Assembly: GCA_028714735.1 (NCBI GenBank)
Contig: JAQTLU010000006.1
Coordinates: 14,232 to 78,231 of the forward strand
DNA length: 64,000 bases
Origin: Gallionellaceae bacterium
Lineage (GTDB): Bacteria; Pseudomonadota; Gammaproteobacteria; Burkholderiales; Thiobacillaceae
Direction: 5' to 3'
The position numbers and the translations under genes are program-made. Below are positions 55,752 to 64,000 of the stretch, one piece after another. The stretch's first letter is position 1. Each line of letters starts with the position of its first letter. The notes beneath the pieces were generated by a model. The model saw only the letters and a program-made list of their open reading frames with translations. It did no database searches and was not told the origin of the DNA.

Positions 55752-58700
55752 TCAATACGGCCTGCGCATCCGGCGCCGCATGGTCTCCAGCAGGCCCAGG
55801 GCCAGTACGGCCATGGCCCACCCCGGCAAGGGCACATCGCCGTCATTGCCGGCGACCGCGATGCCGAAGCTGCGGATCACGGTCGGCGCGGCGGCATAGT
55901 CGCCGCCACCCGCCTGATCGGCGGCGATGGTGCAGGTACCGGCCGTCACCAGAGTGACGCTGCTTCCGGATACCGTGCAGATCGCGGGGGACTGCGAGGC
56001 GTACCGCACCGCCAGCCCGGAACTGGCCGTGGCGTTCAACTGGACCGGGGCGGCGCCGAGTTGCTGGTTGGCGATGCCCGGGAAATCGATCGTCTGGCCG
56101 AGGGCCAGGACGGTGAAACTCCGGGCGACGCTCGCCGGCTGCCAGTAGCCCACGGCGCCGGCCTGGCTGGCGACGAGCGTGCAGGTGCCGGGCGAAACGG
56201 TGGTCACCACGGCGCCGGAAACCATGCAGATGCCGGCGGTCTGGCTGCTGAAGGCCACCGGCAGGGTGGAACTGGCCGTGGCCGATACCGAGAACGCGGA
56301 GCCGACCGGGACATCGGCGAGCGACGCGAAGCCGATGCTCTGCGCGTTGCCGGACGCCGCCTGGTAGTGCATGGCGGCCTGGGCAAAGGCCGGGGTCGCT
56401 TCGACGCCGCCCAGGTTGTCGCTGGCGACGCTGTAGAACTCGTAGTAACCGGGACCGTCCGGGAAGCCGAAGGTCATGCCGTAGGGCGCGGTGGTATCGG
56501 CCGGTCCGGCCTGGTGCCAAGCGCCCCAGGCCGCGTTGTCGGCAGAGTAGCGGTAGAAGAAGCGCACGCTCGCCACCGAGGTAGCGCTCGCCTGGGTGGT
56601 GACGTGCAGCACCGGCACGTTGCTGCCGTATTCCCTGGCGTCGAAGCCGTAGCTGGGCGCGGTGGCGTCGGCGGAGCCCTCGCTGACCGGCTTGGCCAGC
56701 AGGGAGACGGTGTTGTCGCCACCGAACTGCGCCTGGACGAAGGGCGTCACGTTCCAGTCGACCCAGACGTTGCTGGTGCCGGAGGCGAGGGTGCGGGTGT
56801 CGAGGATGCCGCCGGGTGCGGGCTGGTTGTTCCAGGTCAGGCCGGTTTCCGTCCAGTTGTCGTCCGCGCTGCCGCGCACCTCGACCGGCAGGGCCGCGCC
56901 AGCCGATTTCCAGTTCCACAGACGCAGCGTGGCGCCGGTGATGGTCGAACCCGCCGGAATGCCGGAGAGGTTGAACTTGAGCCAGGAGCGCTCGTTGCCG
57001 AAGGCGCTGACGCTGCTGCTCTGGACGTACAGGTTGGTGCCGGTGCCGTAGTTGCTGGCGGCATGCCCGCTGGCCACCTGGGCGTCAGCGACGGGGATGA
57101 GGTCGTAGCCGCCGCCGCTGACGCCGGCCGTGGCGCTCAGGGTGATGGGGGCGCTGGCCTCGCCGATCAGCGGATCGACCCGGGAGGAGACTTCCGCGGC
57201 CGTCGGCAGGCTGGCGCCGGCGAGGCTGGCCGAGGCGCCACGGAAGCGGAAGCCGAAATTCTCCATGGTCAGCACGCCGGTTACTTCCAGAGTGTCGCCC
57301 ACGCTGCCGGGCAGGCTGGCGGCGTTATAGCCGGTCTTGTCCCAGATCTTGAGGCTCAGGTTGTTCTGGTCGGTGACCGTGTCGGCGGCGCTCTTCCGGC
57401 CCAGGAACCTGACATACTGGTTCTTGTTGGCGTCGGTCAGCAAGGCGCCGATGGACGCCATGAAGAGGGGCTTGGCCAGGCTGTCGTCGTGGCCGACGAT
57501 CTTGAATTCGACGCCGTCGGCGTAGATGCCTTCCTGGTCGACGAACTCGGGGTTGCCGCCGTAGAAGCTGGCCTTGCCCCAGAACTCGACGATGTCGCCA
57601 GGTTGCAGGGCGCCAGGCTTGAAGCCCAGGTGGCTGCGGTAGATTTCCTGGGCATACAGGCGGTTGCCGGCATTGACGCTGCCATCGGCATTGACCAGGT
57701 CGGACGGCACTTCCTTGCCGCCGCGGCGGGCCAGGGTGTCCGGGGTGGCGCTGAGCAGGCGCACGAAGGCGGCGTCGAAGGTCGGCCGGGTATCCTGGTC
57801 GTCCATCATGGTGACCACCGAGCGGTAGCCGCCCGAGAATTCGCCGTTGAGGTGGTAGCGCGGACCGCCCACCTGATAGGCGGTCGCCGGCGAGCCGTGC
57901 CGGGTCTGCATGAACTCGATGATGCCGTCGCGCATCAGTGTGCTGTCAGCCAGGGGCGTGCTGTGGCTGGGCCAGGCGTAGCCGGTGGGCGGATGCTCGT
58001 ACATGTAGTTGTTGATCGCCACCGTGTAGATATGGTCGAGGCCGATCGGCTGGCCATTGAACTTCACCAGGGTCGGCTGGCCGTCCACGGCGGTCACCTC
58101 CAGCGCGCCGGAAAAGCCGGCGTTCATGTTGGTTTCCTTGAGGAAGTTGATGATGTCCTGGCCGCTCATGTCGATGCGGACGAAGGTGTCGTCGCTCCAC
58201 GGGAAGGTCTCGTAGACCTGCAGCATGGTGACCGGGCCGGCCGGGATGTCGGAACGCACGCCGCCGCCCGCTTCCACCGCCAAGTCGCAGGCGCCGAACA
58301 ACTGCGCGCACTTCCAGTGCATGGCGTCGGTAATCCACTGGCCGGCGGTATTGTTGCCGCTCCAGGGATACTCGTCGGGCGACCACCAGCGCATGTCGTT
58401 ATCCAGCACCAGGTTGTCGGCGGTGTAGCCGACCACGTCGTAGGCATGGATGGCGTGGGCGGCGTCGTACTGGGCCGTCAGGTTGTCGACCAGCGACTGC
58501 ACGTCGGCATCGGGAGTGATGTCGGCGTCGCGCAGGACGTGCTGGGTGGCGCTGACATACTTGCCGGCGGCATCCACGTTCAGTTGGCCGATGTATTTGA
58601 AGTAGCTGCCGGACTCGGTGAAGATCGTCTTGTAGTTGAGTTCCATCGGCTGCCAGACGGTCTCGGCCCAGGTGTGCCAATGGCCGGTGACCACCACCTC

Positions 58701-60371
58701 GGGCAGCTTGGCCGCGCCGTCGTCGACCAGCAGCGGCGTCGCCAGCGCCGGATTCGGGTCGACCAGGGCACCGTGGCCAATGTGGGCCACCAGTACCACC
58801 ACGTCGACATGCTGGTTGTTGCGCAGGTCGTTGACGTAGTCGGCGAGGTGACAGGGCGCGCTGGTGCCGTTCCAGTCGCAGTCGACGACCTCCAGCGTGC
58901 TCGACAGCGAGGCGCCCACTTCGGAGGCCTGGGTGGTATAGCCGAGGATGCCGATCCGGGTGCCGTTGACGGTGACGATACGATACGGCGCGAAGTGAGG
59001 CGTATGCGTGGCGATGTCGCGCACGTTGACCGACAGCACGGGAACGCCCGAAGCCTCCAGCTTTTCCAGGTTCTCGATGTAGGAGGCGTCGCGCACGTCG
59101 TGGTTGCCGACCACGACCGCGTCCATGCCGCGGCCGCGCTGGGCCAGCAGCTTCTTGGAAAGCAGCTGGTAGAACTGGGTCATGCCGCAGTTGCTGCTGC
59201 CGGTGCCGCCGGTGGGCAGCGCCGCGCAGCCGCTGATGGTGTAGCCGCCGATGGTGAGCGGGCTGGTGCTGCCGCTGAAGTCGCCGATGGGATTGCCTTC
59301 GGAGATGTCGCCGGCATCGATCACCAGGGAATTCGGATTGGCGGCGGTCAGCGCCAGCATCCTGCCGGCCACGAAGACGGCGCCGCCCACGTCTTCATAC
59401 ACCGGGTCGGTGAGGTTCTTGTTGGGGATGAGCCACTTGTGCGGGGTCAGGCGGGCATGGGTGTCGTTGACATGGAAGATGCTGAAGGGACCGCCCGTGC
59501 TCATCGTGGCCGAACAACCGGCGGTGCCGCCGCCGTTGCTGCCGGCACAGGACCAGGTCCACGGACCGCTGCCGGCGACGGCGGAGGCGGTGCCGGCGGC
59601 ACACAGGTTATTGCCCGGGGGGACGGCAAAGGCCTGACCGTCCGCGCTGCCGCAGGCGCCATCGACGACGGCTGCCGAGCAGATGTGGGCGGCCGAAGCG
59701 GTGTTGCGGGGAATCGGCGCGCCGATGGCGAAGTCGGCACTGTTATTGTCGGTATCCGCGCACCCGCCACCGCTGCGGAGCCCGGCGGTAGCGTTGGCGA
59801 GGGCCGCCACCGGGGCGGTCTCGGAGCAACTGGCGGTCCCGTAACCGACCAAATCCTTGATTCCGGTCGGGCACGCGCCGCTAAGCGCGGCAGTGCTTGC
59901 GACCAGCGCCACTTTGCCGCTGGCAGCGCTCATGGCGATGGTGCCGGTGGCATTCGGGGTCGGCAGGTTCGTCGTCCCGCCGGCGCCGACCGCTTCCTGA
60001 ACCAGGAAATACTGCCCCGCTTGCAGCGTGATATTGCCGAGGCTGGTTGCCTGCCAGCTGGTGCCCGTCGCCGAGGCATATTGCACCGACCAACCATTCA
60101 GGCTGACCGGACTGGCGCCGTTGTTATGCAACTCGATGAAGTCGTTCCTGTAGGTCGCGCCCGTGTTGCCGCCACCGCCATAGACCTGGCTGATGACGAC
60201 ATCCGGGGAAGCCGCCTGCGCCGGCGCGGCGCAGGCCAGCGCCAGGCCCAGGACGGCGAGGCCGCGCCGGGCCAGCGTCCGGAGGCCGCAGCCCGGACCG
60301 GCCTCGTTGGCGGGTTCCGCCGCCCGGAGCGCGGGATCGGCGGGCGGCGTGCGGAGGGTCGGGCGGGGCAT
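55752..60371 (-). CDS. Giant surface protein: LTD, 5'-nucleotidase, DNRLRE, Ig repeats, WG-type CTERM tail
   Basis: 1539 residues. An extended signal peptide (GLRTLARRGLAVLGLALACA-APAQAA) precedes a lamin-tail domain (about 40-165: SPDVVISQVYGGGGNTG). A metallophosphatase/5'-nucleotidase core begins at about 297 (FSIFHVNDTHARLTPH, VIDAGDISEGN, AVVVGNHDVRD, VVVTGHWHTWAE) with its C-terminal domain to about 800. An OB-like segment, a DNRLRE domain (about 1088-1250), two Ig-like repeats (about 1342-1510, both with the PAICTVSG-type core) and the tail DVPLPGWAMAVLALGLLETM plus RRRMRR complete it. The tail is the IPTLxxWG class of sorting signals. AAGGA lies six bases before the ATG. Predicted exported nucleotidase/nuclease-like surface protein processed by the exosortase encoded upstream. 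Confidence 0.88.
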   Translation of the reverse strand: MPRPTLRTPPADPALRAAEPANEAGPGCGLRTLARRGLAVLGLALACAAPAQAASPDVVISQVYGGGGNTGATYRNDFIELHNNGASPVSLNGWSVQYASATGTSWQATSLGNITLQAGQYFLVQEAVGAGGTTNLPTPNATGTIAMSAASGKVALVASTAALSGACPTGIKDLVGYGTASCSETAPVAALANATAGLRSGGGCADTDNNSADFAIGAPIPRNTASAAHICSAAVVDGACGSADGQAFAVPPGNNLCAAGTASAVAGSGPWTWSCAGSNGGGTAGCSATMSTGGPFSIFHVNDTHARLTPHKWLIPNKNLTDPVYEDVGGAVFVAGRMLALTAANPNSLVIDAGDISEGNPIGDFSGSTSPLTIGGYTISGCAALPTGGTGSSNCGMTQFYQLLSKKLLAQRGRGMDAVVVGNHDVRDASYIENLEKLEASGVPVLSVNVRDIATHTPHFAPYRIVTVNGTRIGILGYTTQASEVGASLSSTLEVVDCDWNGTSAPCHLADYVNDLRNNQHVDVVVLVAHIGHGALVDPNPALATPLLVDDGAAKLPEVVVTGHWHTWAETVWQPMELNYKTIFTESGSYFKYIGQLNVDAAGKYVSATQHVLRDADITPDADVQSLVDNLTAQYDAAHAIHAYDVVGYTADNLVLDNDMRWWSPDEYPWSGNNTAGQWITDAMHWKCAQLFGACDLAVEAGGGVRSDIPAGPVTMLQVYETFPWSDDTFVRIDMSGQDIINFLKETNMNAGFSGALEVTAVDGQPTLVKFNGQPIGLDHIYTVAINNYMYEHPPTGYAWPSHSTPLADSTLMRDGIIEFMQTRHGSPATAYQVGGPRYHLNGEFSGGYRSVVTMMDDQDTRPTFDAAFVRLLSATPDTLARRGGKEVPSDLVNADGSVNAGNRLYAQEIYRSHLGFKPGALQPGDIVEFWGKASFYGGNPEFVDQEGIYADGVEFKIVGHDDSLAKPLFMASIGALLTDANKNQYVRFLGRKSAADTVTDQNNLSLKIWDKTGYNAASLPGSVGDTLEVTGVLTMENFGFRFRGASASLAGASLPTAAEVSSRVDPLIGEASAPITLSATAGVSGGGYDLIPVADAQVASGHAASNYGTGTNLYVQSSSVSAFGNERSWLKFNLSGIPAGSTITGATLRLWNWKSAGAALPVEVRGSADDNWTETGLTWNNQPAPGGILDTRTLASGTSNVWVDWNVTPFVQAQFGGDNTVSLLAKPVSEGSADATAPSYGFDAREYGSNVPVLHVTTQASATSVASVRFFYRYSADNAAWGAWHQAGPADTTAPYGMTFGFPDGPGYYEFYSVASDNLGGVEATPAFAQAAMHYQAASGNAQSIGFASLADVPVGSAFSVSATASSTLPVAFSSQTAGICMVSGAVVTTVSPGTCTLVASQAGAVGYWQPASVARSFTVLALGQTIDFPGIANQQLGAAPVQLNATASSGLAVRYASQSPAICTVSGSSVTLVTAGTCTIAADQAGGGDYAAAPTVIRSFGIAVAGNDGDVPLPGWAMAVLALGLLETMRRRMRRPY

Positions 60372-60528
60372 GGCGTATCCTTCGAGTTGGCGGCAGTGGC
60401 CTGCGCGCATGGGGATGTGGTCAAGTCCGCCGATTCTTCCGTGCCCATGTCTCAAGCCGATGAACCCGACGGGACGCCGCATTGAGCCGAACGGCTCATG
60501 CGCGGCGCCAAGCCCGGCGCCGCCGCCA

Positions 60529-61161
60529 TCAGCGCGCCGTGCGCGGATGCCCTATCCGGCCCAGGCCGGCGGCCAGCGAGCGATGCAGCCAGGCGGCGGC
60601 GAACGCGGCCGCTATGCACAGGGCGGAACGGCCGCCGCCTTCCAGCAGCGTGACCCAGTCGACCGGCCGGTCGATCCGGTAGGCCTGGGCGGCGTAGGTC
60701 TGCATCACGGCATCGTTGATGGAGCCGTACATCACCAGCGGGACATCCAGGGCTTCCAGCATGAGCAGGACCGGCAGCGAGGCCAGGAGCCGGACGGCGC
60801 GGCCCCGCCAGGTCAGGCCGGGCCAGGCCAGCGCCGCGGCGGCCAGGACGATGGCATGGGTGAGGGCGTAATAGACCGGGACCTGGACATAGCCGTCGAG
60901 GCCGGCCGACACGACGCGTCCGCCGACCACCAGCGACCGCGCGGTGGTGTATGCGGCCCTGAACAGGTATTCGTGGCTGCGGACGATCTCGATGTCGGCG
61001 AAACGGAAACCGCCGAGCACCGCGCCCAGCACATCGCGATACAGCGGCAGGAACCAGTGCGCGTAGTCCCAGCCCCAGCGCCAGCCCAGCCAGAGCAGGA
61101 TGGGCAGCCAGAGCGCCAGCCGCAGGGCGGTTGCCCGCGCCTCAGGCCGGCTGAGGCTCAT
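60529..61161 (-). CDS. Exosortase H-associated membrane protein
   Basis: 210 residues, five or six membrane helices (LRLALWLPILLWLGWRWGWD; VYYALTHAIVLAAAALAWPG; LLASLPVLLMLEALDVPLVM). Its start overlaps the exosortase stop by 20 bases, and order and size match the membrane protein regularly encoded next to exosortase H. It probably supports or extends the exosortase. Partner assignment is from genomic context. Confidence 0.75.
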   Translation of the reverse strand: MSLSRPEARATALRLALWLPILLWLGWRWGWDYAHWFLPLYRDVLGAVLGGFRFADIEIVRSHEYLFRAAYTTARSLVVGGRVVSAGLDGYVQVPVYYALTHAIVLAAAALAWPGLTWRGRAVRLLASLPVLLMLEALDVPLVMYGSINDAVMQTYAAQAYRIDRPVDWVTLLEGGGRSALCIAAAFAAAWLHRSLAAGLGRIGHPRTAR

Positions 61162-61693
61162 GCCGGGACAGGAACACCAGGAAGAAGGCGAGACAGCCGG
61201 CCACCATGGCCAGCGGCAACACGGTGCCGTGCAGGATGCCGAACAGCGTCTTGTCATGCGTGAAGGTCTGCCAGAGCAGGACGATGCGCGTCTGGTTGAG
61301 GACATAGACCAGGCCGACGCCCATGGCCATGCCCGGCAGCCGCGCCCGCCAGGGGAACGGATAGGCGGCGAAGGCGGCCAGGAGCAGGAACAGGGTCTCC
61401 AGGCCCTCGCAGCCGTTGAGTATATTGAGCCGGCCGGCCGGCGCCACCAGGCGATGACCCTGGGGCCGGACACCGGACCCGGGCCACAGCGTATCGATGA
61501 TCCAGGCGGCCGGCTGCACCGTCAGGTCATGGATGACGAAGCGCTCCAGCGCCGTGCCCCGGCTCGCCTCCCAGGCGTAGTGCAGGGCCAGGAAGGCGAC
61601 GACGAACAGCGGCAGCAGCCGCGCCGGCCGCCGCCGCCGGGCCTCGGACTCGGCTTCGGCGCGCAGGAATTCTTCGTAACTCAGGTCGGGCAT
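61142..61693 (-). CDS. xrtH: Exosortase H (WG-CTERM sorting protease/transpeptidase)
   Basis: 183 residues, membrane protein. The catalytic triad is visible: Cys95 in RLNILNGCEGLETLFLLLAA, Arg136 in VGLVYVLNQTRIVLLWQTF and His155 in LFGILHGTVLPL. It is short, like XrtH and archaeosortases, not like the 500-residue EpsH/XrtA forms. It is expected to cut CTERM tails of the IPTLxxWG class in the inner membrane. The only such substrate in the window is the giant protein encoded just downstream; the PEP-CTERM protein at 54.5 kb has a different signal. Confidence 0.85.
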   Translation of the reverse strand: MPDLSYEEFLRAEAESEARRRRPARLLPLFVVAFLALHYAWEASRGTALERFVIHDLTVQPAAWIIDTLWPGSGVRPQGHRLVAPAGRLNILNGCEGLETLFLLLAAFAAYPFPWRARLPGMAMGVGLVYVLNQTRIVLLWQTFTHDKTLFGILHGTVLPLAMVAGCLAFFLVFLSRHEPQPA

Positions 61694-61801
61694 ATCGGCA
61701 ATCCGGGAAGAATAACGAGGCGGCCCCTTCGGTCGACCCCGAGCTTAACCGGAACGCATTAAGGCCAGGTTACGGAGCCGGCCCGGCCGCCTCGCCCCCG
61801 G

Positions 61802-62584
61802 CTAACGGCTACCCGGGCGGGCGGGTCCGCCGCACGCGGACACACCGAGGGCCTGGTAGACCTCGCCCGTGCCGATGTCCTGGATGAAGGCGGCGACGCC
61901 CATGTCGGTGCGTTTCCAGCCGGCATCCAGGTCAAACACCTGCCGGATGGGCATCGAACCGGAGTCCGCCAGGCGGATCGGGCCGAGCAGCCGGCGCACC
62001 ACGAAATCGTGCCTGAGCACGCGGCCGGCGTTCTCGCCCGCCTCGATGCGCGAACTCAGGTTGTTCTCGTACAGGGCGAGGAACAGGCGGGCGCCATCCC
62101 TGCGGATGCGCAGACCGGCCTCGCCGCCGACGGCCAGCCGGCCATCCTCGATCGGGCCCAGTTCCAGGCGGATCTCTGCGCCGGCGGCCCTATCGTCCCG
62201 GGCTTCCGGCAGGCCGGAGCGCCAGGACGGCCAATCGCGGCCGTCGAGCATGAACTGCGGGGTGTAGACGGTACGCGCCCCGCTCACGCCGGCCAGCCAG
62301 CGCTGACGCGCGGAGTATTCCGCCCTGGCATAGCGGTCGACCCAGCCGAGCTGGTTCCAGTAGTCGACGTGGAAGGCCAGCGGCACCCGCCGTTTCGCTC
62401 CCCCGCCCTGGTCGCGCAACCCGGACAGCCAGCGCTCGGCCGGCGGGCAACTGCTGCAGCCTTCCGAGGTGTAGAGCTCCAGCAAGGCGTTGCGCGCCGG
62501 CCCGGTGCCGGCACTGCAATCCGCCCGGGCGGGCCCGGCCAGCATGAGCAACAGCGCAAAGTAGAGGAGGGATCGGTTGGTCAT
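61802..62584 (-). CDS. DUF1223 secreted thioredoxin-fold protein
   Basis: 260 residues. Signal peptide MTNRSLLYFALLLMLAGPAR-A. DUF1223 signatures follow in order: LLELYTSEGCSSCPPAERWL with a CxxC-like pair (EGCSSCPP), VPLAFHVDYWNQLGWVDRYA, and ARTVYTPQFMLDGRDWPSW. The family has a thioredoxin-like fold with unknown redox role. It begins ten bases after the stop of the TVP38-type gene, so the two are co-transcribed. Confidence 0.9.
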   Translation of the reverse strand: MTNRSLLYFALLLMLAGPARADCSAGTGPARNALLELYTSEGCSSCPPAERWLSGLRDQGGGAKRRVPLAFHVDYWNQLGWVDRYARAEYSARQRWLAGVSGARTVYTPQFMLDGRDWPSWRSGLPEARDDRAAGAEIRLELGPIEDGRLAVGGEAGLRIRRDGARLFLALYENNLSSRIEAGENAGRVLRHDFVVRRLLGPIRLADSGSMPIRQVFDLDAGWKRTDMGVAAFIQDIGTGEVYQALGVSACGGPARPGSR

Positions 62585-62594
62585 TTCGCTTCTC

Positions 62595-63158
62595 CTAGCT
62601 GAGGTGCAGGGCCTGCGCCAGGTAATCGAAGAACAGGCAATACAGTGCGATGGGCAGCGGCAGGCCGAGCAGGGTGCCGAGCAGGTAGGCGCGCAAACGG
62701 ACGCCGGACAGGGCGAGGGCGTAATTCAGCGCCGGCAGGGTCTGGAACAGCATCCGCATGAGCAGGATGCTGCCGATCGGGCGGCGGTCCAGGCGCGCGA
62801 AGATGGCGCGGGCGACCCGGTTGTCGAGCTGGCGCAGGGCGTCGCCGCCGAGCAGGCGGACCAGCAGGAAGCTGATCAGGCAGGAAATGCTGGCGGCGGC
62901 GTAGGTCGCCAGGCCGCCCCAGGTCCGCCCCAGTGCCAGCACCGCGGCGGCCAGGAACAGCCAGCCCGGTATCTGGATCAGGTTGCCCAGGGCAAAGGCC
63001 AGGATGAAGACGACGAGGCCGCCGATCCGGTTATCCAGGATGGCCTGGTGCAGCAACTCGATGCTGAAATGATCGCGCAGGCCGGTCGCCTCGAAGACCG
63101 CCAGCAGCAGGCCCAGGAACAGCAGCACCGCGAGCAGTCGCAGATAGGGGCTGTTCAT
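62595..63158 (-). CDS. TVP38/TMEM64 (DedA-superfamily) membrane protein
   Basis: 187 residues with five or six helices. The VTT/SNARE-associated core is FALGNLIQIPGWLFLAAAVL then GRTWGGLATYAAASISCLIS, and the second re-entrant part has RMLFQTLPALNYALALSGVR. Members of this superfamily flip lipids such as undecaprenyl phosphate or phosphatidylethanolamine, or move selenite or other ions. The specific substrate cannot be read. Chosen ATG gives the normal short form. Upstream gene of the DUF1223 protein. Confidence 0.85.
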   Translation of the reverse strand: MNSPYLRLLAVLLFLGLLLAVFEATGLRDHFSIELLHQAILDNRIGGLVVFILAFALGNLIQIPGWLFLAAAVLALGRTWGGLATYAAASISCLISFLLVRLLGGDALRQLDNRVARAIFARLDRRPIGSILLMRMLFQTLPALNYALALSGVRLRAYLLGTLLGLPLPIALYCLFFDYLAQALHLS

Positions 63159-63389
63159 GCCGGCACCCTGCCCTGGCTTGCCGCGCCGGGGCCATCGCAC
63201 CTGCCTGCCGTGATCGTGTCGGCGTTCATCTCGTTACTCCTGGACAGCCATCTCGTTGACCGGGTATGGGGCTGGTCGCCCCGTTCCCGTCCAGACAACG
63301 CCGCAGCCGGTACGGCATCATCCACAGGTTGGTCGGCGTACCCACCCGATCCTGACAAGGATTTTTGCTATTGGAAAGCCAGACAGGGG

Positions 63390-63410
63390 CGCCACCCTCT
63401 CGGGGTGGCG
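63390..63410 (-). terminator. Hairpin after the barstar gene
   Basis: CGCCACCC and GGGTGGCG form an exact eight-base stem with a five-base loop, eight bases beyond the barstar stop. No T-run on the minus strand. The remaining gap to the TVP38-type gene (63159-63389) shows no other feature. Confidence 0.4.
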
Positions 63411-63417
63411 AGTCCGA

Positions 63418-63822
63418 TCAGGCGAGGAGCGGATAGGCGGCATGGCCGCCTTGCAGGAAGACGGCGAAGGGACGGCCTTCGGCCCGCCAGTGGCGCGCCG
63501 CGTCGGCCAGGATGTCGAGCAGCACGCCCCAGTCCTCCGGGGCGGCCGTTTCCGGCGTGCCGGCCTGGTCGATCAGCAGCGCGATGCCGCCGTCATGCCA
63601 GGACAGGTCGGTCAGGCAGTCCGCCAGGGCATCCCAGTTGAAACCGAACCAGCCGGGGAAGTCGAGCGCCCGGGCCAGGGTTTCGAGCATGGCCCTCTTG
63701 CCGGTCAACTGCCGACCCGGAACCGGGATGGCCGCGGCCGCCGCCCGGCCCTCCGGCAGGCGGTAGAGGCCGTTGTGTTCGGCGTGGCCGACGATTTCAG
63801 CGACAGCGGGATGCCGGTTCAT
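63418..63822 (-). CDS. Barstar-family RNase inhibitor
   Basis: 134 residues, cytoplasmic. The family core is clear: LARALDFPGWFGFNWDALAD-CLTDLSW, then a conserved acidic/aromatic C-terminal half (EDWGVLLDILADAARHW ... PFAVFLQGG). In barstar the Asp and Tyr/Trp of this region plug the RNase active site. The start overlaps the stop of the RNase gene (AATGA), so inhibitor synthesis is coupled to toxin synthesis. It is longer than B. amyloliquefaciens barstar (90) because of an N-terminal stretch of about 35 residues. Confidence 0.9.
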   Translation of the reverse strand: MNRHPAVAEIVGHAEHNGLYRLPEGRAAAAAIPVPGRQLTGKRAMLETLARALDFPGWFGFNWDALADCLTDLSWHDGGIALLIDQAGTPETAAPEDWGVLLDILADAARHWRAEGRPFAVFLQGGHAAYPLLA

Positions 63823-64000
63823 TCCCTGATCCGCCAGAAGGTCCGGTAATGGTCCGGGGTGTAGTAGTACTCGCCCGGCGGCCCCGAGATGATCCGGCGG
63901 GCGCCGCGCGTCCGCTCGCCCGGGGTGGCTACGGTGTATTCGTGGTAGTAGTTGCGCGACCGCACCGGCAGGCGGTTTTCCCGGTTCTGGAACTCGATGC
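63819..64000 (-). CDS. Barnase/N1-T1-type ribonuclease, C-terminal part
   Basis: Only the last 60 codons are inside the window; the start is beyond the right edge. IEFQNRENRLPVRSRNYYHE-YTVATPG, then ARRIISGPPGEYYYTPDHYR-TFWRIRE, is the C-terminal half of guanyl-specific RNases of the barnase/RNase Sa family. Glu in YHEYTV is the catalytic base, Arg in ARRII the phosphate-binding Arg and His in PDHYRTF the catalytic acid; all are present. Directly coupled to the barstar gene. Usually secreted, with barstar protecting the cell interior. Confidence 0.9.
   Translation of the reverse strand, partial: IEFQNRENRLPVRSRNYYHEYTVATPGERTRGARRIISGPPGEYYYTPDHYRTFWRIRE

Noticed and set aside
56061-60485. 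A 1474-codon open frame antisense to the giant surface protein
   Set aside because: Same GC-driven effect; low-complexity Arg/Ala/Gly/His translation without motifs, while the opposite strand has clear LTD, nucleotidase and CTERM signatures.

Overview
The window is a very GC-rich, densely coding bacterial chromosome segment. The gene set points to a Gram-negative beta-proteobacterium, probably a facultatively chemolithotrophic sulfur oxidiser close to Thiobacillaceae or Sulfuritortus-like lineages. The pointers are sdhCDA, a DctPQM TRAP transporter with DctSR, sulfide:quinone reductase, TamA/TamB, AcnA, ClpB with a sigma-32 promoter, and exosortase/CTERM sorting genes. The taxonomic placement is inference from gene content only.

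Layout. (1) 0-5.6 kb, minus strand: a C4-dicarboxylate block dctP-dctQ-dctM, a short malic enzyme, and sdhC-sdhD-sdhA (sdhA runs off the left edge). Its likely regulators dctS-dctR lie at 8.6-11.1 kb on the plus strand. (2) 5.6-8.6 kb: a less conserved insert between transporter and regulators. It holds a DNA-methyltransferase C-terminal remnant, an orphan pre-toxin-like protein, a group II truncated haemoglobin with a sigma-54-type promoter, an internally deleted copy of that globin, and a REPIN-like repeat. (3) 11.2-18.3 kb: seven plus-strand genes of unknown function, most exported, including two Sel1-repeat proteins that carry the same unknown domain in opposite order. (4) 18.3-27.1 kb: a diguanylate cyclase, aconitase, sulfide:quinone reductase with a 52-residue partner, a secreted Met/Pro-repeat DUF302 protein and a formyltransferase-fold protein. 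(5) 27.2-37.9 kb: DUF389 protein plus MarR regulator, two small membrane-anchored proteins, tamA-tamB, a DUF6394 membrane protein and a K+ channel with two RCK domains. (6) 38.0-44.5 kb: lipoprotein / BepA-like M48 protease / periplasmic protein, dtd, clpB, and divergent nadC. (7) 44.6-51.5 kb: a multi-PAS GGDEF-EAL protein, an OmpR/EnvZ-type pair facing two small exported proteins, and a DUF2934 gene with a partner. (8) 51.8-63.2 kb: a DUF2339 membrane protein, a PEP-CTERM protein, and an exosortase H locus. That locus consists of exosortase, its associated membrane protein and one giant nucleotidase-like surface protein ending in a WG-type CTERM tail. DUF1223 and TVP38/DedA-like genes follow. 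(9) 63.4-64 kb: a barstar gene and the 3' end of a barnase-type RNase gene.

How the parts fit: DctPQM would import C4-dicarboxylates under DctSR control, malic enzyme would turn malate into pyruvate, and SDH and aconitase would run the TCA cycle. SQR would feed electrons from sulfide to quinone. TamAB, the BepA-like protease and the exosortase locus all deal with envelope and outer-membrane biogenesis or surface display. The most unusual parts are the single-substrate exosortase H locus, the domain-order-swapped Sel1 paralogues inside a cluster of exported unknowns, and the scarred insert between dctPQM and dctSR.
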